From NCBI GenBank assembly GCA_037190225.1, contig JBBCJL010000001.1, positions 484,457 to 548,456 on the forward strand: a stretch of DNA of 64,000 nt, read 5' to 3'. Under the pieces are notes generated by a model. That model was not told the DNA's origin. It made no database searches and saw only the letters and a list, made by a program, of their open reading frames with translations. The position numbers and the translations under genes are program-made. The DNA is from MKSF01 sp037190225. Lineage in GTDB: Bacteria > Bacteroidota > Bacteroidia > Chitinophagales > Chitinophagaceae. This document shows, one piece after another, positions 16,892 through 23,819 of this stretch; the first letter of the stretch is position 1, and each line of letters opens with the position of its first letter.

Positions 16892-17020
16892 ATGTTAGGA
16901 CATAAGAACATTGCCACCATAGATTTATACCAAGATACTCAACGAGAAGTTGGTAAGGCTATGCAAAAGGTATCGCATAAAATTAAGGTTCTGGAACGCT
17001 CTTTTGTCTCGAAATTATGA
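16892..17020 (+). pseudogene. C-terminal relic of a tyrosine recombinase (phage/transposon integrase)
   Basis: A 42-codon frame starts MLGHKNIATIDLYQ and ends at TGA. The LGHKNIAT---Y pattern is the conserved box around the nucleophilic tyrosine of tyrosine recombinases (usual form LGH-----T--Y), and the basic helical tail QREVGKAMQKVSHKIK fits the end of such proteins. The catalytic R, K and first H-x-x-R are missing upstream, where the frame no longer matches. It is a remnant lying 0.64 kb past tRNA-Lys copy 2, a classic place for an integrase. Confidence 0.65.
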
Positions 17021-17040
17021 AATCTATAAAGTAATCAAAA

Positions 17041-17072
17041 AAAGCCAATGTTATAAGCATTGGCTTTTTTTG
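17041..17072 (+). terminator. Intrinsic terminator
   Basis: The stem AAAGCCAATG/CATTGGCTTT has a 7-base loop and a following T run; it lies about 20 bases past the recombinase relic. Confidence 0.8.
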
Positions 17073-17139
17073 TATTTTAGCTACTGAGTAATATTGAATA
17101 TTAAACGGGAAACCCGCTTTAAGAATATTTTGGATTAAA

Positions 17140-17946
17140 ATGAAAACAACAATACATATACCACATATTGCCCTTCAAAAATATATTGAAGCATTTGTTG
17201 TTCTGGAAATAAGTGAGCGGGAAGTCATCAAGGATTTTTACCCTACCAATTTTACCATTATGTGCTTTGATATCACAAAGAAGCATTTCCGTGTCGATGA
17301 TACTGCTATACATTTTTCGGAAGTTTCCGATAGTGCTCCTTTATCTTTTGTGGGCGTTGTGGATCACTATTTTTTTGTCAAAAGCACACCAGAAAAAACA
17401 ATTCAGGTAATATTTAAACCTTATGGCGCATTTCGTTTTCTGGAAGAGGAAATGTCGGAGTTTACCAATCTGGGTACCGATGCCCGGTTTATACTACCCG
17501 ATATAAAAGATACCATTGCCCGAATGGAAGATTTGTATGAAAGCGAAACGGACTGTATCAAGCTATTGGAATCTTATTTTTTGGAACGGGTACGAAAAGA
17601 TAATTTTCAAACGGATACAGCTTTAGATAAAATTTCATTCGCCTGCAACGAAATAAAAAAAAACTCCGGAGATATCCGGATAAAAGAACTTTGTAGAAAA
17701 ATCAATATGTCTGAAACTCGTTTTCGTGTACATTTCAGTAAAAAGGTAGGAATTTCGCCCAAAACTTTTTGCCGTATCGAAAAATTGAATAAGATTAATA
17801 AGGTTCTTCTGGAAAAAGACGGTACAGATTGGATCGACCTTTGCGAAGCGTTTAACTTCTTCGATCAGGCACACTTTATCCACAGCTTCAAAACACACTT
17901 TGGCTGTACACCCACACAATTCATAAAAAAAACAAAACAGCTCTAA
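17140..17946 (+). CDS. AraC-family transcriptional regulator
   Basis: A 268-residue regulator. The N-terminal sensor part (about 1-150; HIPHIALQKYIEAFVVLE at the start) resembles the DUF6597-type domain common in Bacteroidota AraC proteins. The C-terminal two-helix-turn-helix domain spans about 160-265, with IRIKELCRKINMSETRFRVH for the first unit and the ending FDQAHFIHSFKTHFGCTPTQF for the second. A terminator isolates it from upstream relics. The three-lipoprotein operon begins about 100 bases downstream in the same direction, so it may regulate that operon; the sequence does not prove this. Confidence 0.9.
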   Translation: MKTTIHIPHIALQKYIEAFVVLEISEREVIKDFYPTNFTIMCFDITKKHFRVDDTAIHFSEVSDSAPLSFVGVVDHYFFVKSTPEKTIQVIFKPYGAFRFLEEEMSEFTNLGTDARFILPDIKDTIARMEDLYESETDCIKLLESYFLERVRKDNFQTDTALDKISFACNEIKKNSGDIRIKELCRKINMSETRFRVHFSKKVGISPKTFCRIEKLNKINKVLLEKDGTDWIDLCEAFNFFDQAHFIHSFKTHFGCTPTQFIKKTKQL

Positions 17947-18048
17947 CTGTTCTTCCTTACTTATTTCAGCACAGTTAAAACCCAAAGCGGTTGTTTTTTA
18001 CAATTTTAAGATTTTGTCGTTTGGTATGTTTGCATAAAAATATTTTTT

Positions 18049-18669
18049 ATGAAAACAAACATCTTATCTATACTATTATTAGTAATCGCGATTATTTCAT
18101 TGAGCTGTAGTAAGAGTGATGATGACATAATCGAAGAAATTGAAGTACTCAGCTTCAGCAATGTTGAACTGGGCAGTCAGAATAATCCAACAGGCTGCTT
18201 CCTCGGGTTAAGAAACGGAACTGTTTACAGCACCGGTACCGCTTTTGAAAACCAGTCACAGATTGACCTCGTATTCTGGTACAACCGTGATGTAGGCGGA
18301 GCGGGCAGTACCGCTACCTGGTTTACATCGCCTGCCGGAACGATGTCGTATTATGGAACATATCACCAGGAGGATTTTATTTTCAGTACCCAGGGACTAA
18401 ACAACTGGCAAACACTGAACAATACGGAGATAGGACATCTGGAGATTACCTCCGCGCAGTTCGATGCTATACAGACGGTCAATCAGCTCACCACATCATT
18501 TAACAGTGATCAGCGGATTTTCGGAAACTCTATCTTGCCGAAAGTGAATGATATTCTGCGTTTCAGAGCACACAATGGCAAGTTGGCTATTATGCGTGTG
18601 AAAAGCATCACGGGCAATGCCGGCAGTATCAACGGAAAGATGCTTATCGACATAAAAGTAATACCCTAA
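18049..18669 (+). CDS. Lipoprotein of unknown function, gene 1 of a three-lipoprotein operon
   Basis: A 206-residue lipoprotein. The signal ends SLSC, and the mature start CSKSDDD resembles the acidic export signal that sends Bacteroidota lipoproteins to the cell surface. The body is beta-rich (VFWYNRDVGGAGSTATWFTSP, ILPKVNDILRFRAHNGK) with no recognised domain. A -7 element TATGTTTG at 18025-18032 precedes it, so the operon probably has its own promoter. The next gene starts 11 bases after the stop. Surface exposure is inferred. Confidence 0.75.
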   Translation: MKTNILSILLLVIAIISLSCSKSDDDIIEEIEVLSFSNVELGSQNNPTGCFLGLRNGTVYSTGTAFENQSQIDLVFWYNRDVGGAGSTATWFTSPAGTMSYYGTYHQEDFIFSTQGLNNWQTLNNTEIGHLEITSAQFDAIQTVNQLTTSFNSDQRIFGNSILPKVNDILRFRAHNGKLAIMRVKSITGNAGSINGKMLIDIKVIP

Positions 18670-18680
18670 AGATCACAACT

Positions 18681-19364
18681 ATGAAAAAGTATTTCAAAGC
18701 ATTTGTATGTTTGCTGTTTATCACTACTGTAGTGGCTTGCAGCAAACACGATGATAATGAGCCGGATGAACCTTCACTGGTGACATTACAAGACCTTGCA
18801 GGAAAAAGCATCATCGTGCTTTATTCAGGGGGATTTTTAACCTGTTACAACTTCTACTCCCAAAACAATGCCATCTATGTGAATGAGAACAATCAGGTCA
18901 CTTCGAGGGGCGCATTGACTTGCGTGTTGAGAAGCAAAGGGCGTGTGTCTTTTGAAGGTGGAGACGGAGAGCTAGATGCGTATTTATCCAAAGATGCAGA
19001 TGGCAGGCTTATTCTGGATAAATTTTTATTTGAAAATGATCTTCCCTTTTCAACGGTTGTATTATTCAACACCGCTGATGCGCTTTCTTTCGCCGGTAAA
19101 ACGTATATGGAGAATACAGCTTCTTATATCGGCTTTTCGACAGATAAATGGGGTTGGTCCAACACACCGAATGTGCAATATACTACAAGCTATGGATTAC
19201 CTTCGAGTAGCTTTGTTTATTGGAAAAGTTTTAGCAGCTCTTCCAATCTAAACTATTTTGGTGTAAATATCCCTGCCGGGGTAAAGTGGGGTGAGCATAC
19301 CGGGCCATTGATGTTGATTGACCGGACAGGTTTTACCACACCCTCTATTTATAAACCGTTTTAA
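18681..19364 (+). CDS. Lipoprotein of unknown function, gene 2 of the operon
   Basis: A 227-residue lipoprotein with lipobox VVAC and mature start CSKHDDNEPDEP, again acidic just after the Cys. The body starts LVTLQDLAGKSIIVLYSGGF and is beta-rich, with many Ser/Tyr/Phe toward the C-terminus. No domain or catalytic motif is seen. It is packed between genes 1 and 3 (11- and 12-base gaps), so the three are surely co-transcribed. Likely a component of a surface complex; this is inference only. Confidence 0.72.
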   Translation: MKKYFKAFVCLLFITTVVACSKHDDNEPDEPSLVTLQDLAGKSIIVLYSGGFLTCYNFYSQNNAIYVNENNQVTSRGALTCVLRSKGRVSFEGGDGELDAYLSKDADGRLILDKFLFENDLPFSTVVLFNTADALSFAGKTYMENTASYIGFSTDKWGWSNTPNVQYTTSYGLPSSSFVYWKSFSSSSNLNYFGVNIPAGVKWGEHTGPLMLIDRTGFTTPSIYKPF

Positions 19365-19376
19365 ATCGAATCTGTT

Positions 19377-20120
19377 ATGAAGAATTTAGCAACATACCTA
19401 ACCTTTATCTTACTGGGTATCTTCGCTGTAAGTTGCAGGAAGGACGATGATATCCCATCATCTATTCCTGAAAATGAAAAACTGCTCAAAAGGGCTTTTG
19501 TAGTCAACTTATGGCAGTTCAATTATGAGTATAATCCCGATAAAACCATTCGGGCAATAGATATATCAATAGAAGACGGCTCCGAAAAGTACAGTTTTGA
19601 ATATGCAAATGGAAACCTTATGGTACTCAATGCCCGTGGAAGTAAAGGTATAAAAACCTGTGTGTACACTTACGATGCGGATAACAAAATCACTTCCTTT
19701 AAAATCGGGAACAACCCGGTCATTTTAGTCGATTATTTTGACGACCTCAACCGCTATGTATGGAAAAAGGGAGAAGATGAGGTGGAGATAAGATTGAATG
19801 CCGCAGGAGATTTAGCGAAGTTTAGCAAATTCTATGCTGACGGCTCCAATTCAGACCCATTTGAATTTGTGTATGCTGATACTAAAAAAGGTGCGTTTCA
19901 CAATAGCAAAACACCTATACCACAGTTTATGATGTACGATGAGGGTATGGGAGCTTTACTGCTGTATGGCGGCGGTATGAGCTATAAACCCCTGGAATTT
20001 TTCGGAACAGAAAACACAGGATACTCATTTAACCATGAATATGACGGTCAGGGTTTTATCACTAAATCAAGTGCAAGTGATGGTCCAACTATAGATTTTG
20101 AATATTTTAAACAACAATAG
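19377..20120 (+). CDS. Lipoprotein with YD-like repeats, gene 3 of the operon
   Basis: A 247-residue lipoprotein (lipobox AVSC, then RKDDD). The middle contains strand-turn units resembling YD/RHS-type repeats (FNYEYNPDKTIRAI, FEYANGNLMVLN, CVYTYDADNKITSF, FNHEYDGQGFITK). Single-domain lipoproteins with such repeats are frequent in Bacteroidota, where their role is unknown. This is the last gene of the operon. A weak AAGCC/GGCTT inverted repeat with a long loop lies about 40 bases after the stop. Confidence 0.72.
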   Translation: MKNLATYLTFILLGIFAVSCRKDDDIPSSIPENEKLLKRAFVVNLWQFNYEYNPDKTIRAIDISIEDGSEKYSFEYANGNLMVLNARGSKGIKTCVYTYDADNKITSFKIGNNPVILVDYFDDLNRYVWKKGEDEVEIRLNAAGDLAKFSKFYADGSNSDPFEFVYADTKKGAFHNSKTPIPQFMMYDEGMGALLLYGGGMSYKPLEFFGTENTGYSFNHEYDGQGFITKSSASDGPTIDFEYFKQQ

Positions 20121-20223
20121 ATATGAAAGCATAAACAGCACTACTTTGTAATCCATAAGCCTTATATTCAGCTAAAAGGGCTTTTCCCTGAAAAATTTAA
20201 AATAAAGTTTTCCGCTGCTTGTA

Positions 20224-20532
20224 TTATTTATGATCCTGGTTTTCGATTAGACTTGTTTTTTTCTGGTTATCAGCATAAATAATCTGGTCTAAAATATCAA
20301 GAATAGTACTTAAAGATTCAATCATATTCCCCTCCGGGTACCTGGTTGGGAGTTTATCCCAAATGTAAAGGGGCGATAGTCTCGTTTTGGCAGCATTTGA
20401 CTTGCTTACAAAAAATCCTATCTTGATAGTACCAAAGACAAATAATGTATTATCAAAAGATACTTCCAAGAAGCCTATCCGCAGTTTCCAATCGTGCAAG
20501 TTCCGCTTGCACAAATTACGTGGTATCATCAT
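20224..20532 (-). CDS. Doubtful small open reading frame
   Basis: A 102-codon frame with some globular character (LRIGFLEVSFDNTLFVFG, LSTILDILDQIIYAD) but no family that I recognise. It overlaps the left part of the YhcG relic on the other strand, so at least its first 30 codons are antisense to recognisable sequence. It may be a truncated leftover from the same insertion or chance. Confidence 0.25.
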   Translation of the reverse strand: MMIPRNLCKRNLHDWKLRIGFLEVSFDNTLFVFGTIKIGFFVSKSNAAKTRLSPLYIWDKLPTRYPEGNMIESLSTILDILDQIIYADNQKKTSLIENQDHK

Positions 20533-20891
20533 ATTGGCCTGTTAGCCCAAGTAAAAGACACAAACGAAAGAGCATTTTACATTGCCGGAGCTGCCAAAAA
20601 TGAATGGAGCAGCGATGTAATGCTGTTGCAGATACAAAGCAAACTTTATAAACGGGAATAGCAAAGCACTCAACAATTTTGAACACACTTTGCCCGCTTA
20701 TCAAAGCGATTTGGCAAAAAGCATTTTCAAAGACCCATACAATTTTGATTTCCTAATGCTTTCACGCAAAGCAAGTGGAAGTTGAAGATCTATTGACACA
20801 AAAAATTACCGACTTCCTTTGGGAATGGAGGAAAGGTTTCGCTTTTGCGGGCAGGCAATACAAAATTGAAGTGACAATACCGATTACATGA
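20446..20891 (+). pseudogene. Relic of a YhcG-type (DUF1016) PDDEXK nuclease
   Basis: Three overlapping frames together spell the second half of a YhcG-like protein. Frame 1 reads PLAQITWYHHIGLLAQVKD and EWSSDVMLLQIQSKLY, then a stop. A shifted frame continues KALNNFEHTLPAYQSDLA and DPYNFDFL, then a stop. A third gives QVEVEDLLTQKITDFL and GFAFAGRQYKIEV. In intact proteins these blocks are collinear, and GFAF-GRQY-IEV belongs to the nuclease core. The N-terminus and the remaining catalytic part are missing, and the relic ends 5 bases before the topoisomerase stop. Such nucleases occur in mobile and restriction-associated loci. Confidence 0.7.
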
Positions 20892-20896
20892 ATTCT

Positions 20897-21946
20897 TTAT
20901 TTCTTTTTTCTTTTTACCGCTTTCAGGAATCGGATCAATACAGCTTCATCATTGCTTAAAGCCTGCTTTTCATCTTGCTCTGTAATGGCAATCCGTTTTA
21001 AATAAGGTTGCAGATCGCCGGTCTCAAAAGCTTCCAGTAAGATCGGATATACGTAGGCACTCTTACAAACCGCTCTTGTGTTTCCCAATTTAGCGGCCAC
21101 ACAATCCAGGGCCTCAACCACTAATTTCTTTGCGGACATTTCCGGGTTTTCTCTCGTGCAGATAGCTAATTGCCGCATAGCCTCCAAAGTTCCGCCCCAG
21201 GTCCTGAAATCCTTGGCCGTGAAATGGTCGCTGGTGATTTCCCGGATGTACTGGTTGATCATCCCGGACTCTATCGCTTTTCTTTCGTTGCCATCGGTAT
21301 AGAACTGGAATAGTTCCTGCCCCGGAATATCCTTACATTTTCTCACAAGCCGGACCAGGCGCTTATCTGTCAGCCTTATTTCCTGTTTTACACCTTTTTT
21401 CCCTACAAAACATAAATAGGCTGCCCTGTCTTTCTCTTTAAAATGTTTGCCCTTTAATGTGCTGAGCCCATAACTATTATAGTTTTTTTCGTAAGCCGGG
21501 CTTCCGATCCGGATCAGGGTTTCCTGCAATACTTTAACGCAAATAGCAAGCACTTTCCTTTCATCCAGGTCTCTTCGCCGTAAATCCTTTTCGACTTGTT
21601 TTCTCGCCCGGGGCAATGCCTTGCCAAACTCTAGCAGCCTGAAATATTTTTCGTTAGAGCGTCTTTTTACCCAATCCGGGTGATAACGGTATTGCTTTCT
21701 GCCCGCCACATCAATTCCAACAGCCTGTAAATATCCGTTTTTTTGGGGAGAGATCCACACATCTTTCCAGGCCGGCGGTAATACCAGCCTCTGGATGCGT
21801 TCCAGTGTGGACGCATCGGTTATGGTGTTACCCTTATTATCTTCATAACTGAATTTTCCAGGCATGCCTTTGCGATAAATTCCTCCTTTCCGGGGACTTA
21901 CGAAGACTAAATGACTATCATTGATGATTTCATCCGTGCTTACCAT
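20897..21946 (-). CDS. DNA topoisomerase IB (poxvirus-like)
   Basis: A 349-residue enzyme that relaxes supercoiled DNA by a 3'-phosphotyrosyl intermediate. I start it at the ATG giving MVSTDEIIND, since the longer upstream frame is not family-like. Family landmarks are RIQRLVLPPAWKDVWI near residue 55, YRYHPDWVKRR near 95, TAKDFRTWGGT near 245 (active-site Arg/Lys region), and the nucleophile Y298 in CKSAYVYP. The length is normal for bacterial type IB enzymes. It lies at the right border of the relic-rich zone and convergent to it. Bacterial copies are patchy in distribution and often horizontally acquired. Confidence 0.92.
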   Translation of the reverse strand: MVSTDEIINDSHLVFVSPRKGGIYRKGMPGKFSYEDNKGNTITDASTLERIQRLVLPPAWKDVWISPQKNGYLQAVGIDVAGRKQYRYHPDWVKRRSNEKYFRLLEFGKALPRARKQVEKDLRRRDLDERKVLAICVKVLQETLIRIGSPAYEKNYNSYGLSTLKGKHFKEKDRAAYLCFVGKKGVKQEIRLTDKRLVRLVRKCKDIPGQELFQFYTDGNERKAIESGMINQYIREITSDHFTAKDFRTWGGTLEAMRQLAICTRENPEMSAKKLVVEALDCVAAKLGNTRAVCKSAYVYPILLEAFETGDLQPYLKRIAITEQDEKQALSNDEAVLIRFLKAVKRKKK

Positions 21947-22285
21947 ATTGCTATTGATGTGCTCTTTAGGGCAACAACAAAGGACGGAAAAAATAGTTTG
22001 GGGAGCCTTACAAAAAGAGTTCAGGTGCCGTGCAGCAAATTCACCGGCAGGATCATAGCCTTCTGGTTGCTTTTTATGAAGGGACTTTAACCGGCAGAAC
22101 ACCCGTTTATAAACAAAAAACGACCGGATATCACCATTTTTATGCTACTTATCACTATTATTTCTATTCTTATCCATTAACAGATACTTTTGGAAGCAGT
22201 ACCGGTCTGCCCGCCCCAAAACAACCGGGCTGTTCTTGCCGGAATACTTTTTACATATTTTTTAATCACCCTAAAACCTATACTT

Positions 22286-22741
22286 ATGAAAAACATTATC
22301 TTAAGCATCATTTTCTCCCTTTGTTACTTTTACGGTTATTCCGATTCCCGGGGCATTGCGATCAGCAACGAAAGCCGCTGCGATATCTACCTGCAGGTGC
22401 TGGGCACCAAGGAATGTAATACCTGCCAGAAGCAGTATATCAGTGATGTCATTGTCATCCCCGGCGGCGGTACCGCAACGTACCTGAACACCACTACTCT
22501 GGGCGGTAATTTCCCTGCTATCCCGGCTTACATTCATTCCGTACGCATTCTGAGCGGCCCTCGTCATTGCCGGGTGCAGGCCTGGTATATCGGGGAACCG
22601 GCATGCAGCTTTCCCACAGCCATCACTTTCTATACGCAGGATGAGAACTGTCGTGTATTATGCGAGCGCCTGCGCGCTGAATGGTATGCTTCCCAAAGCT
22701 CCAGGTGCGAGGGCATTGCGCGCTTAGTGATAGCACCGTAA
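22286..22741 (+). CDS. Small secreted Cys-rich protein, paralogue B
   Basis: A 151-residue secreted protein. The start is the ATG of MKNIILSII, preceded by the leader TTTTTTAATCACC that also precedes paralogue A. After the signal (about 1-20) come eight cysteines (32, 44, 47, 95, 107, 122, 126, 141), each matched in paralogue A. Conserved blocks are SRGIAI, CDIYLQ, DVIVIPGG, IHSVRILSGPRHCR and CEGIARL. It is transcribed rightward, while paralogue A, 13.7 kb to the left, is transcribed leftward. Function is unknown; the disulfide-rich small scaffold suggests a secreted effector, binding protein or protease-stable surface factor. A strong terminator follows. Confidence 0.78.
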   Translation: MKNIILSIIFSLCYFYGYSDSRGIAISNESRCDIYLQVLGTKECNTCQKQYISDVIVIPGGGTATYLNTTTLGGNFPAIPAYIHSVRILSGPRHCRVQAWYIGEPACSFPTAITFYTQDENCRVLCERLRAEWYASQSSRCEGIARLVIAP

Positions 22742-22814
22742 AATATTTTCTGATCTGACAGTTGGTTCAACCGGTCACGGGGAAAATCCTGTTAGCACCG
22801 TTGTTGCTCATTAA

Positions 22815-22844
22815 AAGCCGGGCGGCCCTGAGGCCGCCCGGCTT
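22815..22844 (+). terminator. Strong GC-rich hairpin after paralogue B
   Basis: A 13-bp perfect stem AAGCCGGGCGGCC/GGCCGCCCGGCTT has a 4-base loop. The T run is weak (TTATT), but position and stability suit a terminator. Confidence 0.7.
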
Positions 22845-23006
22845 ATTGTATGGATAAGGCGCCCCTCCCGATGCAGTTGATAGCCCCCGGTATCGTAAGT
22901 GCGGGGCATTTTAAAGAAGGCACAGGTATTGAGACCGTGCTGGGTCCGGCACGGTCCCGGGCTTTGGCCGCCAGGATACGTGCAAGCCGCGGTTGTATAA
23001 ATTGCC

Positions 23007-23750
23007 TTAGCGGAAGCGCCGCTTTTCCGCAGCGATCAGTAACATCATCGGGCGTCGCAGTTCGTCCTGCATTTCCGGGATATTTTGCAGCAGCTCATCG
23101 GAGGGTATCGGCTCTTTAACTTCAATGATGGTAAAGCCCGCCTTTAAAAGTACATCCAGGTACGTGCTGACCGTCCTGTGGTATTTCAATACCTCTTCGC
23201 CTAAAAACAATGTATTTCTTTTGCCCTCGGAAAAGTAGCCGTCAACGGGCCAGTGCAGCCTGTTCCCGGCTTGGTCGTAGATCCAGTCCTGGCGACCTTC
23301 CGCTGTAAAAACAGGATGTTCAACGGAAAAGACAAATCTGCCTCCGGGTTTAAGCCACCGGGACACCTTGCTGATAAGCGCCTGGTAAGAAGCTATATAA
23401 TGCAGGGTCAGCGAGCTGAATACAATATCAAATATTTCATCAGGGAATTCCGCGTCTTCAAGTGCGATCTGCTTATAGGTTATACCGTCCGGCTGATTGA
23501 TCTCTTTTGCCTTTTGAAGCATTTTCCCGGAAATGTCAATGCCGGTCACGGATACGGCTCCCTGTTCGATGGCATACCTGCAATGCCAGCCATAGCCGCA
23601 TCCCAGGTCAAGCATTGTCTTACCTTGGAAGCCGGGCAGCATTTCCTTCAGCACATGCCATTCTCCGGCGCCTTCAAGTCCTTTTTGCGAACGGCTCATT
23701 TTCCCGTATTGCCCGAAAAATGATGCCTCATCATATTTATTTTCTTTCAT
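23007..23750 (-). CDS. Class I SAM-dependent methyltransferase
   Basis: A 247-residue enzyme with the Rossmann-like methyltransferase fold. Motif I is LDLGCGYGWH at about 47-56, the acidic motif II loop is VTGIDIS near 70, and motif III/IV is FDIVFSSLTLHYI near 107, followed by LKPGGRFVFSVEHP. The C-terminal part (WPVDGYFSEG, HRTVSTYLDVLLKAGF) is typical of small-molecule methyltransferases annotated as UbiE-like. The acceptor is unknown. It lies 69 bases downstream of the BCCT transporter on the same strand and may be co-transcribed. Confidence 0.88.
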   Translation of the reverse strand: MKENKYDEASFFGQYGKMSRSQKGLEGAGEWHVLKEMLPGFQGKTMLDLGCGYGWHCRYAIEQGAVSVTGIDISGKMLQKAKEINQPDGITYKQIALEDAEFPDEIFDIVFSSLTLHYIASYQALISKVSRWLKPGGRFVFSVEHPVFTAEGRQDWIYDQAGNRLHWPVDGYFSEGKRNTLFLGEEVLKYHRTVSTYLDVLLKAGFTIIEVKEPIPSDELLQNIPEMQDELRRPMMLLIAAEKRRFR

Positions 23751-23819
23751 TCATTAAGCCGGTTAAGTTAATTCCAGTGCGCTCCCGGTCCTTAGCACAG
23801 GGTCCGGCGCGCTTCATGC

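Noticed and set aside
22850..23119. An 89-codon plus-strand frame after the GC-rich terminator
   Set aside because: It starts inside intergenic DNA and runs antisense into the methyltransferase 3' end; composition is not protein-like.
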